Positions 50,498-59,759 of a stretch of DNA of 64,000 nt are shown here, piece after piece. Position 1 is the first letter of the stretch. Each line of letters opens with the position of its first letter. The DNA comes from DATCMH01 sp036563505 (GTDB lineage: Bacteria; Pseudomonadota; Alphaproteobacteria; Rhizobiales; Beijerinckiaceae): NCBI GenBank assembly GCA_036563505.1, contig DATCMH010000022.1, forward strand, positions 186,001 to 250,000, read 5' to 3'. Both the position numbers and the translations under genes were made by a program. The notes under the pieces are model-generated. The model had not been told where the DNA came from. It did no database searches and was given only the letters and a program-made list of their open reading frames with translations.

Positions 50498-50518
50498 GGC
50501 GCTTCGACCGACGAAGGC

Positions 50519-50944
50519 TCACCAGAGCCCGGGCTTGACGATGGCCAGAAGGGCGATCCCGGCGAGGCAGGCCAGTGTGAGCCAGGGTACCGCACGAAGG
50601 AGAGCCGAGGCCGGCATCCCAGGCTCGGCGACCAAGCGGCGAGACTGGCCCGCCACGACCCCGTGCAGCCCGGTCAGGATCAGGACGAGCACGAGCTTCA
50701 ACTGCAGCCAGGACGCCCGAAACCAGCCCGCGTCCTGCGCGAGCCAGAGCCCGAGCCCGAGGGTGGCGAGCATCGCCGGCGAGGTCACGCGCGTCGCGAA
50801 CCCCCGCAACGCGGCAAGCGTGGTCGGGTCCCGCTCGCGGCCGGGAGCGGGCGGCCGCGTGAGGAGTAACGGTACGACGATCATCCCGGCCATCCAGACC
50901 GTGAGGGCGGTGACGTGGAAGGCCTTGAGCACGAGATAAAGCAC
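50519..50944 (-). CDS. HemJ/CopD-like four-helix membrane protein
   Basis: 141 residues, four predicted helices. LYLVLKAFHVTALTVWMAGM with a conserved His and WLQLKLVLVLILTGLHGVV resemble HemJ (UPF0093), the oxygen-dependent protoporphyrinogen oxidase of many alphaproteobacteria, and CopD-type proteins. The GTG at 50944 follows CGGAG by 7 bases. As it lies after a DUF3817 gene and not by heme genes, CopD-like is safer than hemJ. Confidence 0.65.
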   Translation of the reverse strand: MLYLVLKAFHVTALTVWMAGMIVVPLLLTRPPAPGRERDPTTLAALRGFATRVTSPAMLATLGLGLWLAQDAGWFRASWLQLKLVLVLILTGLHGVVAGQSRRLVAEPGMPASALLRAVPWLTLACLAGIALLAIVKPGLW

Positions 50945-50984
50945 GCGCCGCTCCGGGAGGTTGACGATCGAGGTTGGCGGGGCG

Positions 50985-51293
50985 CTACGTCGACCGTGCG
51001 GCCGCTCGCGCGGCGAGCCAGCGGTCGTTGAGGAAGGTCCCGAACGGCACCAGGCTCACACCGAAGAGGCGCGCGGCCTCCCGGCGCGTCCAGCCGCCCG
51101 ACGACACGGCTTCGATCGCAGCGGCGAGATAGGCCAGGAAGGCGAGGCCGTGCACGGGCCCGAGAACGGACACGGCCTGCGGCCAGCCGCCGAGATGTTT
51201 CAAGGGCACCGCCACGCCGACGAGAAGCAGGAGCGTGGTGCCCTCGACCCAGCCCATGAGGCGAAGGCGCCCGAGCGGATCCGACAATCCCAT
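50985..51293 (-). CDS. DUF3817 membrane protein
   Basis: 102 residues, three hydrophobic segments. GRLRLMGWVEGTTLLLLVGVAVPLK at the start and GPVHGLAFLAYL fit DUF3817, a family of unknown function. The ATG at 51293 has GGAG six bases upstream; an upstream ATG at 51323 is less supported. Probably co-transcribed with the HemJ/CopD-like gene, 40 bases downstream. Confidence 0.8.
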   Translation of the reverse strand: MGLSDPLGRLRLMGWVEGTTLLLLVGVAVPLKHLGGWPQAVSVLGPVHGLAFLAYLAAAIEAVSSGGWTRREAARLFGVSLVPFGTFLNDRWLAARAAARST

Positions 51294-51434
51294 CTGTGCT
51301 CCACGGCTCTTGGCGTTGATCACTCCCGCGCCGGTCCACGGAACGGACGGGATGGGGCCGATCTACAGCGGCGCTGGCGCTCGGGCGACTGGCCGGATTG
51401 ACAATCAGCGCCGGAATCCGGCCATTCTGCCGTC

Positions 51435-52382
51435 ATGTCCGAGCTTCACACCGTCGCCATCCTCGCCCTGCACAGCCTCGTGCCCTCGGACCTCGCCATC
51501 CCCCACGAGGTGTTCTGCTATGCCCGCACGAGCGCGGGAGAGCCCGCTTATCGGGTGCAGGTCTGCGGCGAGGCGGCGCTGGTGCGAACTGAGAGCTTCG
51601 ACCTCGCCGTGCGACACGGGCTCGCCGAGGCGGCGCTGGCGGACACCGTCATCGTGCCGGGACTGGTCGACCCGTTGACCCCCGTTTCACCTGAGGTGAC
51701 GGAGATGCTTCTCGCCGCCGCGGGCCGAGGCGCGCGCATCGCCTCGGTGTGCACGGGCGCTTTCGTGCTCGCCGCGGCGGGCCTGCTCGACGGACGGCGG
51801 GCGACGACCCACTGGCACGCGGCGGATGATCTCGCGCGGCTCTACCCGGCGGTTTCGGTCGACCCGGACGTTCTCTACGTCGACGAGGAAAACGTGGTCA
51901 CCTCGGCTGGCGCCTCCGCCGCCCTCGACCTGTGCCTTCACCTCGTCCGGCGCGATCACGGCCACGCGGTCGCGGCGCAGACGGCGCGCATGGCCGTCGC
52001 GCCATTGATGCGCGAGGGAGGCCAGGCGCAGTTCATCCGACGGGAGCAGCCTTCTGGGCGGCCGGGCGTCAACGCACTGCTCGACTGGATGCTGCGCCAT
52101 CTGGACCGGCCGCTCTGCTTGGCCGAGCTCGCGCGGGAGGCGGGCATGAGCGTGCGCACCCTCAACCGCCGTTTCCAGGACGAGGTCGGGGTCCCGCCGC
52201 TGCAATGGCTCCTGGCGGCGCGGCGCCAGCGGGCGCAGGAACTGCTCGAGACCACGGGCCTCTCCGTCGCGGAGGTTGCGGTCGCCGCCGGCTTCCCAGC
52301 GGTGTCGAGCTTTCGGGAGCGCTTCCGACGCGATCTCGGCGTGAGCCCGGACCAGTACCGCAGGATGTTTCGGGAGCGGTGA
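51435..52382 (+). CDS. GlxA family regulator (DJ-1/PfpI domain + AraC HTH)
   Basis: 315 residues: amidotransferase-like domain (about 5-185) with ASVCTGAFVLAAAGLLDGRRATTHW, then an AraC-type double HTH (about 215-312) with LAREAGMSVRTLNRRFQDEVGVPPLQWL. The nucleophile-elbow Cys is kept (CTGAF). FtrA/GlxA-like regulators often control amino-acid or amine catabolism; the target is unknown. The SMP-30 gene starts 34 bases downstream. Confidence 0.9.
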   Translation: MSELHTVAILALHSLVPSDLAIPHEVFCYARTSAGEPAYRVQVCGEAALVRTESFDLAVRHGLAEAALADTVIVPGLVDPLTPVSPEVTEMLLAAAGRGARIASVCTGAFVLAAAGLLDGRRATTHWHAADDLARLYPAVSVDPDVLYVDEENVVTSAGASAALDLCLHLVRRDHGHAVAAQTARMAVAPLMREGGQAQFIRREQPSGRPGVNALLDWMLRHLDRPLCLAELAREAGMSVRTLNRRFQDEVGVPPLQWLLAARRQRAQELLETTGLSVAEVAVAAGFPAVSSFRERFRRDLGVSPDQYRRMFRER

Positions 52383-52416
52383 GCGTCACGATCGGCTGGA
52401 CAGTGCGGGGCGCAGG

Positions 52417-53382
52417 ATGTTCCCTGGTGCCATGTCGTTCCCCGCTCCTCTGTCTTCGCTACCTCAGCCCGCGCGCGAGGTGCTCGACCCGCGCTTCGCG
52501 AGGCTGGTGAGCTCGAACGCTCGGCTCGACCTGCTCTACACCGGCTGCCGCTGGGCGGAAGGGCCGGCCTATCTTCCGGCCCATCGCACCCTGATCTGGA
52601 GCGACATCCCGAACGACCGCATGCTGCGCTACGATGAGATGAGCGGGCAGGTCGGCCTATTCCGCGATCCTGCAGGTTATACCAACGGCAACACCCTCGA
52701 TCGCGAGGGCCGCCTTGTCACCTGCGAGCACGGCAACCGCCGGGTGACGCGCACCGAGCACGACGGCTCCGTGACGGTGCTCGCCGAGCGCTTCGAGGCC
52801 CGGCGGCTGAACAGCCCCAACGACATCGTGGTGCGCTCCGACGGGCTCATCTACTTCACGGACCCGGCCTACGGCATCGACTCGGATTACGAGGGCCACA
52901 AGGGCACGAGCGAGATCGGCGCCTGCCACGTCTACCGGCTCGACCCGGCAAGCGGGCAGCTCGCGATCGCGGCCGACAGCTTCGTGCGCCCGAACGGGCT
53001 CGCCTTCTCGCCCGACGAGCGGCTGCTCTACGTCGCCGACACGGGCGCGACCCACGTCGCGGACGGGCCGCGCCACATCCGGCGGTTTCAGGTGGCGGAG
53101 GACGGCTCCCTGTCCGGAGGCGAGGTGTTCGCCACCTGCGCGGCCGGGCTCTTCGACGGCTTTCGCCTCGACACGGAGGGCCGGATCTGGACGAGCGCGG
53201 GCGACGGCGTCCACTGCTACGATCCAGACGGCACCTTGATCGGCAAGGTTCTCGTGCCGGAGGTGGTGGCCAACGTCGCCTTCGGCGGCCCGAAGCGCAA
53301 CCGGCTCTACATCTGCGCCACGACCTCGCTCTATGCCATCCTCACCGGCGTGAACGGGGCGGACCGGCTCCGGCCCACGTGA
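52417..53382 (+). CDS. SMP-30/gluconolactonase family protein
   Basis: 321 residues with the six-bladed propeller pattern of SMP-30 lactonases: AEGPAYLPAHRTLIWSDIPN (metal Glu), SPNDIVVRSDGLIYFTDPAYG, FVRPNGLAFSPDERLLYVADTG (Asn and Asp metal ligands). It hydrolyses sugar lactones or related esters in the cytoplasm. ATG 52432 is an alternative start. Adjacent to the GlxA-type regulator, which may control it. Confidence 0.88.
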   Translation: MFPGAMSFPAPLSSLPQPAREVLDPRFARLVSSNARLDLLYTGCRWAEGPAYLPAHRTLIWSDIPNDRMLRYDEMSGQVGLFRDPAGYTNGNTLDREGRLVTCEHGNRRVTRTEHDGSVTVLAERFEARRLNSPNDIVVRSDGLIYFTDPAYGIDSDYEGHKGTSEIGACHVYRLDPASGQLAIAADSFVRPNGLAFSPDERLLYVADTGATHVADGPRHIRRFQVAEDGSLSGGEVFATCAAGLFDGFRLDTEGRIWTSAGDGVHCYDPDGTLIGKVLVPEVVANVAFGGPKRNRLYICATTSLYAILTGVNGADRLRPT

Positions 53383-53409
53383 ACCGTTTCGCACGGCGCA
53401 CGCGCCAAT

Positions 53410-54480
53410 CTACCCGAGTAGGCTCTCGGCCTCCTGCCAGAGACGCCGCACCACGTCGCCCGCCGGCTCGGCTCGGCCGAGCGCTGCCGACTGCCCGGCC
53501 CAGGCCTGCATGCGCTCAACGTCACCGGCCTGGCCCGCCGCCTCGCGCATGGCGGCCGTGAGGCCGCGCTGGACCGGGTAGGGGGCCGGGTCCGGTGCGT
53601 CCGGGGCCACCGTCGCGAGCGCGTAATCTGTCGCGATGGAGCGGCCCGCCCGCCCGCTGAAGCCGCGGGTGATCACCGTGTCCTCGGGGCGCGTGCGGGC
53701 GAGGGCGTCGGCCCAGGCCGGGTTCGTCTTCGCCTCCGGGCAGCGCAGAAAGGCCGTGCCCACCTGGACGGCGCTGGCGCCGAGGATCAGAGCCGCCGCG
53801 ACGCCCCGTCCGTCGGCGATGCCGCCCGTCGCCACCACGGGCACGCGCACGGCATCGACGACGGCCGGCAGGAGCGAGAACAGGCCGACGGCCCGCCGCT
53901 CCGCGCCCCCCGCCTCGAACGCCGCCCGATGGCCGCCGGCCTCGGCGCCCTGCGCGATGATCACGTCGGCCCCCGCGGCCTCGGCCGCGACCGCCTCCGT
54001 GACCGTGCTCACCACGGCAAACCAAAGGACGCCTTGCTCCTTCATCCGCGTTACGAAGGCGGGTGGATAAAGACCCATCACGGAGGACAGGATCGGGGCG
54101 CCGGAGGCCAGAAGGGCCTCGCATTGCGCGGCGAAGTCGGGCGGCGTCGCATCGCCGGCCTCCGCGGGGACGGGCGGTCCCCAGTCGCTCAGGAAAGCGC
54201 GCACCTGCGCCTCGTGCGCCGCGTCCCGGACCGGCGGCGGATCGGGGATCCAGACGTTGAGCTGCACCGCGCCGTTGCTCGCGGCACGAAACTCCTCCAT
54301 CCAGCGTCGAATGCCCGCGGGATCGTGCAGGAGCAGGCCCGCCGCGCCCATGCCCCCCGCGTTCGCCACCGCGATGGACAGGGACGGCGGGCAAGCGCCG
54401 GCCATCGGCGCCAGGAGGATCGGCACCTCGATCCCGAAGCGCTCGCAGAACGCCTGAGCCCTCGTGCGCGCCGCGCCCAT
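53410..54480 (-). CDS. nitronate monooxygenase
   Basis: FMN-dependent TIM-barrel enzyme of 356 residues that oxidises nitronates such as propionate 3-nitronate. Start of the barrel: IEVPILLAPMAGACPPSLSIAVANAGG; AQGAEAGGHRA (conserved His region), VVATGGIADGRG and GASAVQVGTAF are family marks. The ATG at 54480 follows GAGGAG by 7 bases; the frame upstream to 54558 is leader. Transcribed alone, convergent with the lactonase gene. Confidence 0.9.
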   Translation of the reverse strand: MGAARTRAQAFCERFGIEVPILLAPMAGACPPSLSIAVANAGGMGAAGLLLHDPAGIRRWMEEFRAASNGAVQLNVWIPDPPPVRDAAHEAQVRAFLSDWGPPVPAEAGDATPPDFAAQCEALLASGAPILSSVMGLYPPAFVTRMKEQGVLWFAVVSTVTEAVAAEAAGADVIIAQGAEAGGHRAAFEAGGAERRAVGLFSLLPAVVDAVRVPVVATGGIADGRGVAAALILGASAVQVGTAFLRCPEAKTNPAWADALARTRPEDTVITRGFSGRAGRSIATDYALATVAPDAPDPAPYPVQRGLTAAMREAAGQAGDVERMQAWAGQSAALGRAEPAGDVVRRLWQEAESLLG

Positions 54481-54618
54481 TACCGTTCTCCTCGCAAGGC
54501 CGCGCTCCCGGCGTTCTAAACGAACGCTACGCTGGCAGGCAAAGGTGGGGGCTGACAAACGATCAAATCAGATCGCACCGATCAACCGGATCGATGGAAC
54601 GCCGCCGCCGCCAGCGCC

Positions 54619-54963
54619 TTACGAGCACTTGCGCTTGAGGAGTTCCTCGAAGTCCTCGATCGACACCAGGAGCTGCAGCACGTTCTCGCGCTGCGCGTGC
54701 CCGGAGAGGCAGCGCCTGAACACCGTCACGCCGGCTTGCATGGCTGCGACGTGCTGACGCCAAGCGGCGCACTTGCCGTCCTGGTCGGCCGTCTGGACCG
54801 CGTCGAGGCGCTGCATGGTCTGCGAGAAGCTCGCGTCGACCGCGGCGAGGTCGCGGGGGCACGCCGCCGTGGTCTGAGCCAGGGCCGCTCCGGGAACCGC
54901 GACCGCGATCGCCGCTGCGGTCAGTCGCTTCGTCCACGCGAGCGCTGCGCTCTGGCCTGCCAT
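54619..54963 (-). CDS. small exported hypothetical protein with four cysteines
   Basis: 114 residues; signal peptide ending near PGAALAQ (residue 30). The mature part is helical with four Cys (in TAACPRD, GKCAAW, RRCLSG and KRKCS), likely two disulfides in the periplasm. No family recognised. Start ATG at 54963; 9 in-frame upstream codons are less likely. Confidence 0.65.
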   Translation of the reverse strand: MAGQSAALAWTKRLTAAAIAVAVPGAALAQTTAACPRDLAAVDASFSQTMQRLDAVQTADQDGKCAAWRQHVAAMQAGVTVFRRCLSGHAQRENVLQLLVSIEDFEELLKRKCS

Positions 54964-55086
54964 GATCGTTGTCCCGCTCCGATCTCTCACGGGACCACAG
55001 GTACACGCGCGCCCGGCACGCGCTTATGTCGCGCCGGGCCGGCTTTCGTTTCCGGCGTTTCACGCGAGCCGACGCGGAGGGCGGCC

Positions 55087-55263
55087 TCAGCTCTTCGGTG
55101 GGGTGGCCTCCAGAAGGCTCGCGATCTGCTTCAGGCGTCGCATGGCGTCGTCGAGCTCGTTCATCGCGATCGTCTTGGTGCCGTCCTTGATGGCGCGCCG
55201 GCAGTCGTCGAGTTGGTTCTGCACGATGCGCCGGATCTCGGCGGCGATCTGAGCCTTGGTCAT
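55087..55263 (-). CDS. small helical hypothetical protein
   Basis: 58 residues, MTKAQIAAEIRRIVQNQLDD at the start, predicted all-helical and charged, no signal peptide. An upstream start at 55314 would give 75 residues, but AGGA precedes the ATG at 55263. No family recognised. It lies between two larger operons. Confidence 0.55.
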   Translation of the reverse strand: MTKAQIAAEIRRIVQNQLDDCRRAIKDGTKTIAMNELDDAMRRLKQIASLLEATPPKS

Positions 55264-55411
55264 GAGGTCCTGCGAGAGCTCGGAGATAGGGCGCGGTGCG
55301 CCGGCCAGGGCCACCGCGTTGTGCTGGACGACCTAGCCCGCCCGCTCGGGCCGGCTCAAGGGCGAACCGCCGTGACGGCCTGCCCAGAGGGCAATCCGCC
55401 TCACGCGCGTC

Positions 55412-56692
55412 TCAGAGGCTGCCCGTCAGGCGGTCGCGCCAGCCATAGACTTGGGCGACGGCGGCCGCGCCGATCCGGCGGAAGGGGGCCATCGGCATCG
55501 GGTTCACGGGGGTGAGGGGCACAGGAAGCTCCTCCGGGCGCGCGCCGCGCGCCCGCTCGGCGATGATCCGGCCTACACCTGTGGAATAGGCGACGCCGCG
55601 GCCGTTGCAGCCGAGACTCGCGATGAGGCCCGGCGCGGGCTCGTGCAGGTGAGGCATGTGGTCAAGCGTCACGGCGAGCGTGCCCGCCCAGCGATGCTCC
55701 CACCGCGCCCCCGCGAGGGCGGGATAGAGCTGCTCGGCGGCGCGCCTCAGGCGGGCGTAATGGCCCTCGCCCGTCCCGAAAAGGATGCCGCCGCGCCCGC
55801 CCATGACGAGGCGCCCGTCCGGCGAGCGACGGAAATAGAGCAGGCTGCGGCGCGTGTCGGAGACGGCGGCAGGGCTTGGCATGATGCCCGCGAGCGCCTC
55901 GTTGCCCAGCACCTGCGAGGCGATCTGGGCGCTCTGCACCGGAACGATGGTCGCGGCGAGGCGATCGACGAGGCCGCCGGTATAGCCGTTCGTCGCCACG
56001 ACGACGGTGCCGGCGCGAAGCGTCCCGCGACTCGTCATTAAGCTCCAGCCATCACCGGAGCGGGCGAGCGCCGTGGCGCGCGTGCCGCCGTGGACAAAAG
56101 CACCCGCCGCTTGCGCGGCCCGCGCGAGGCCTCGCGCGAAGGACAGGGGCTGCAGGCTGCCGCCGCGTTCGTCGATCCAGCCGCCGGCATAGGCCTCGGT
56201 GCCGAGAAGCTCCGCCATTGCGTCGCGCTCGAGCCAGCGCACCCGTGCGCCGCGGCTTGCCCACTGATCATGCTTCCAGCGCTGCTCAGGCAGCTTCGAG
56301 GGATGATGGCCGGCATGGATCCAGCCGCTCTGCCGGGCGTCGCAGCGGATGTCGTGCCGCGCGATGAGGGCAAAGAGCCCGTCGGCAAGGCCGGCGCCGA
56401 ACGCTGCCAGGGCGCCGCCCCGTTCGGGGCCATAGCGCTTGATGAGGTGGTCCGGGTAGGTCTTGAACCCCGGCAGCACCTGGCCGCCGTTGCGGCCCGA
56501 AGCACCATAGCCCGGATGCTCGGCGTCGATGACCGTCACGCTCACCCCCGCTTCGGCAAGGTGCAGCGCGGTCGAGAGGCCCGTGTAGCCCGCGCCGACG
56601 ATCGCGACGTCGGTGGTCCGGTCGCCGGCCAAGGGCGGGGTCGCCGGGGCCGGCTCGGCGGTGGCGCCCCAGAGGCCGAAATCCGGGTCCAT
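55412..56692 (-). CDS. FAD-dependent oxidoreductase (PuuB-like)
   Basis: 426 residues of the DAO/GlpD-like family. VAIVGAGYTGLSTALHLAEAG at about 30, YGASGRNGGQVLPG typical of gamma-glutamylputrescine oxidase and related amine oxidases, and the FAD-closing LGCNGRGVAYSTGVG near 360. It oxidises an amine or N-substituted amino acid. Final gene of the C45-Dpp-amidase operon, sharing one base with the amidase gene; this suggests oxidation of the amine set free by the hydrolases. Confidence 0.85.
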   Translation of the reverse strand: MDPDFGLWGATAEPAPATPPLAGDRTTDVAIVGAGYTGLSTALHLAEAGVSVTVIDAEHPGYGASGRNGGQVLPGFKTYPDHLIKRYGPERGGALAAFGAGLADGLFALIARHDIRCDARQSGWIHAGHHPSKLPEQRWKHDQWASRGARVRWLERDAMAELLGTEAYAGGWIDERGGSLQPLSFARGLARAAQAAGAFVHGGTRATALARSGDGWSLMTSRGTLRAGTVVVATNGYTGGLVDRLAATIVPVQSAQIASQVLGNEALAGIMPSPAAVSDTRRSLLYFRRSPDGRLVMGGRGGILFGTGEGHYARLRRAAEQLYPALAGARWEHRWAGTLAVTLDHMPHLHEPAPGLIASLGCNGRGVAYSTGVGRIIAERARGARPEELPVPLTPVNPMPMAPFRRIGAAAVAQVYGWRDRLTGSL

Positions 56693-58131
56693 CAGGCAGC
56701 CTGCCGGGCCGCCGGCTCCGCCGGGTAGCGGTGCGTCCAGGGCGCGGCGCGCTCGATCTGGCCTGCGAGCTGGAGGAGGCGGTTCTCCCGGCCGAGATCA
56801 GCGCCGACCTGGACGCCGACCGGCAGCCCGTCCGCCGTCCAGTGCAGGGGCAAGGACATGGCCGGTCCTCCGGACGCGTTGTAGATCGCCGTGAAAGGGC
56901 GCTCGGCCATCAGCATCCGGTTGTAGGTCTCGAAGTCCGCCGTCCCCATGGACAGGGAGCCGACGGGGAGCGGCGGGTTGGTGAAGACGGGGGAGAGGGC
57001 CAGGTCGTAGCGCTGGAAGAAAGCGCCGACCTGCCTCCCGAAGCCGTGCAGCCACTGCACGGCCCGGGCGTAATCCTCCGCGCTCCTGTGCCGAGCCCGC
57101 TCGATGATGGCCCGCGTCGCGGGTTCGAGCTCGTCCTCCCGCGGGGCGCGGCCGAGCACCTTGGCGCGGGCGCTGACCGCAGCGGCGGCGTTGGCGCCGG
57201 AAATGGTCCAGGACTGGGCGTAGAAGGCCTCGAGGTCGACGGGGATCGCTCTGGGCTCGACGTGGTGGCCGAGCTCCTCGAGGAGCCGCGCCGTTCGCTC
57301 GACGGCGGCCCGCACCTCCGGATGGACCGGCCGCCCGTCGGGCGTCTCGAGGGTGACCGCGATCCGAAGCGGCGCCGGGTCGCGGTCGAGCAGGGAGAGA
57401 TACGGCCCGGCGCCCGGCGCCGCGTAGGGGTCGCCCGGCGCCGGGCCCGCGGTCGCGTCGAGGAGGGCCGCGCTGTCGCGCACGGAGCGCGTCACGGCGT
57501 GGGGCACGGCAAGCCCGCTCCAGCCCTCTCCGAGCACGGGACCAGCGGGCAGGCGTCCGCGGCTCGGTTTCAGCCCGAAGAGGCCGCAATGGGAGGCCGG
57601 CATGCGGATCGAGCCGCCCCCGTCCGTGGCGTGGGCAAGCGGCGTGATCCCGGCCGCGACCGCTGCCGCCGACCCGCCGGAGGAGCCGGCGCTCTGACGG
57701 CTCGGGTCCCACGGGTTGCGGCAGGGCCCGTGAACGGCGGGCTCCGTCACGGGGCCGAGGCCCATCTCGGTCGAGGCGGTGCGCCCGAGGGTGACGAGCC
57801 CGGCCGCCCGGTGCCGCTCGGCAAGCGTCGCGTCCGCGTCCGGCACGTAGCCCTGCCAGAAGCGGCTGCCGTTCGTCTGCGGCAGGCCCTTCACCGTGAG
57901 GCTCAGGTCCTTCACGAGGAAGGGGACGCCGGCGAAGGGACCGTCGAGCGGCTCGCGCAGCCTCGCGCGGGCAAGGTCCTCTGCCCGATAGACCACGGCG
58001 TTGATCGCCGGGTTCACGGCGTCGAGGCGGGCGAGCGCGGCCTCGAGCACCTCTTCGGCCGAAACCTCGCGGGAGCGGATCAGGGCCGCGAGGCCGATCC
58101 CGTCGTGGCGCAGGTAGTCGTGAGCGTGCAT
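56692..58131 (-). CDS. amidase (amidase-signature family)
   Basis: 479 residues; catalytic Ser-cisSer-Lys triad visible as Lys in FLVKDLSL (near 73), SAGSSGGSAAAVAAGI and GGGSIRMPA (near 150-180). Hydrolyses an amide; AtzF/GatA-like in family, but not GatA in context. Overlaps its upstream and downstream genes by one base each. Probably acts on the compound imported by the operon's ABC transporter. Confidence 0.9.
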   Translation of the reverse strand: MHAHDYLRHDGIGLAALIRSREVSAEEVLEAALARLDAVNPAINAVVYRAEDLARARLREPLDGPFAGVPFLVKDLSLTVKGLPQTNGSRFWQGYVPDADATLAERHRAAGLVTLGRTASTEMGLGPVTEPAVHGPCRNPWDPSRQSAGSSGGSAAAVAAGITPLAHATDGGGSIRMPASHCGLFGLKPSRGRLPAGPVLGEGWSGLAVPHAVTRSVRDSAALLDATAGPAPGDPYAAPGAGPYLSLLDRDPAPLRIAVTLETPDGRPVHPEVRAAVERTARLLEELGHHVEPRAIPVDLEAFYAQSWTISGANAAAAVSARAKVLGRAPREDELEPATRAIIERARHRSAEDYARAVQWLHGFGRQVGAFFQRYDLALSPVFTNPPLPVGSLSMGTADFETYNRMLMAERPFTAIYNASGGPAMSLPLHWTADGLPVGVQVGADLGRENRLLQLAGQIERAAPWTHRYPAEPAARQAA

Positions 58132-59759
58132 CAGGCGGCCGAGGGTTTGAGGACGGGCGTGGACGGCGCGAGGTCGAGGCGCGGCGCGGCCTCGAGCAGG
58201 GCGCGCGTATAGGCGTGGCGGGGTCGGTCGAAAATGTCGTCGCGATGTCCCGTCTCGACCACCCGGCCGTCCTGCATCACCGCGATCCGGTCGGCGATCG
58301 CCTCCACCACGGCGAGGTCGTGGGAGATGAACAGACAGGCGAAGCCGTAAGCATCCTGGAGCGCCGTGAACAGGGCCAGCACCTGGGCCTGGATCGTCAT
58401 GTCGAGGGCCGAGACCGGCTCGTCGGCGACGACGAAGCGCGGGCGCCGCACGAGGGCCCGGGCGATGGCGACGCGCTGACGCTGGCCGCCGGAGAGCTCG
58501 TGCGGGTAGCGCCGCCCGAAGCCCCTGAGCCCCACGTCGTCGAGCGTCGCCTCGACGCGGCGCGCGGCCTCGCCCGCGGTCAGCTCCGGAACATGCCGCA
58601 GGGGCTCGCGGACGATCGCCTCGACGCGCATGCGCGGGTCGAGGGACGAATAGGGGTCCTGGAACACCATCTGCGCCTGGAGGACGAAGGATCGCCGTGC
58701 CGCCCGCGTCGCGAAGGGGTCGGCGCCGTCGAAGCTCAAGGTGCCGGCCTCGTGCGGGACGAGGCCGAGGATGGCGCGCCCGAGCGTGGTTTTGCCTGAG
58801 CCCGAGCCGCCGACGACGGCGACGATCTCTCGCGGGTGGACGTCGAGGCTCACCCCGTCGACGGCGCGCTTCGGGACACGGCGCCGAAACAGCGACCGGG
58901 CGCCGGGATGGGTGACGACGAAGTCGCGCACGGTGAGCATCGGCGCGCCGCGCGGTGCCGGCGGCGGGTGGGGCGTGCGGCGCGGGAGCGCGGCGACGAG
59001 CGCCTTCGTGTAGGCTTCCCGCGGCGCGGACAAGAGCGCTCGCGTCGCGCCCGCCTCCACGAGACGGCCCTTCTCCATGACGATCGTGTCGGCGGCGTAG
59101 CGGGCGACGAGGCCGAGATTGTGGGTGATGAGCAGGATCGCCGTGCCGTGATCGCGGGCGAGCCCGACCATGAGGTCGAGCACGTCCTTCTGCGTCAGGG
59201 TGTCGAGCGCCGTCGTCGGCTCGTCGGCGATGAGGAGCTTGGGCTCGAGCAGCATCACCGAGGCCAGCATGATGCGCTGGCGCATGCCGCCGGAGAATTC
59301 GTGCGGGTAGGCGGAGAGGCAGCGCTCCGGCTCGCCGATGCCGACGCGACGCAGCATGTCGAGGCAGCGCGCCCGGATCGCGGAGCGCTCCAGACGCCGG
59401 TGCAGGGCAAGCCCCTCCGCCATCTGCGCCCCGATCGTCATCGCCGGGTTGAGCGAGACCATCGGCTCCTGGAACACCATGCCGAGGCCGGGGCCGCGGA
59501 GCGCCCGCAGCGCGGGCTCCGGCTGTTCGGAGATCGCCGCGCCCTCGAGCAGGATGCGCCCGGCGCGGCGCACCACGCCCGGCGGCAGGAGGCCGATCAC
59601 GGCCCGCGCCGCCATGGTCTTGCCGCTGCCGGACTCGCCGACGATGGCGAGCACCGCCCCGCGGTCGACGCGAAAGCTCAAATCCTCGACGATCGGGAGC
59701 CCCGAACGGGTTGCAAGAGACAAGCCCTCGACGCGAAGCAGCGGGTCGGGCGCCCTCAT
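58131..59759 (-). CDS. dipeptide/oligopeptide ABC transporter, fused double ATPase
   Basis: 542 residues holding both ATPases usually encoded as DppD and DppF. Each half has Walker A (GESGSGKTM near 40; GGSGSGKTT near 315), signature (FSGGMRQRIML; LSGGQRQRVAIARAL) and Walker B (LLIADEPTTALD; FVVADEPVSALD). Start ATG at 59759 overlaps the permease stop (ATGA). The fused form is common in GsiA-like systems. Confidence 0.92.
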   Translation of the reverse strand: MRAPDPLLRVEGLSLATRSGLPIVEDLSFRVDRGAVLAIVGESGSGKTMAARAVIGLLPPGVVRRAGRILLEGAAISEQPEPALRALRGPGLGMVFQEPMVSLNPAMTIGAQMAEGLALHRRLERSAIRARCLDMLRRVGIGEPERCLSAYPHEFSGGMRQRIMLASVMLLEPKLLIADEPTTALDTLTQKDVLDLMVGLARDHGTAILLITHNLGLVARYAADTIVMEKGRLVEAGATRALLSAPREAYTKALVAALPRRTPHPPPAPRGAPMLTVRDFVVTHPGARSLFRRRVPKRAVDGVSLDVHPREIVAVVGGSGSGKTTLGRAILGLVPHEAGTLSFDGADPFATRAARRSFVLQAQMVFQDPYSSLDPRMRVEAIVREPLRHVPELTAGEAARRVEATLDDVGLRGFGRRYPHELSGGQRQRVAIARALVRRPRFVVADEPVSALDMTIQAQVLALFTALQDAYGFACLFISHDLAVVEAIADRIAVMQDGRVVETGHRDDIFDRPRHAYTRALLEAAPRLDLAPSTPVLKPSAA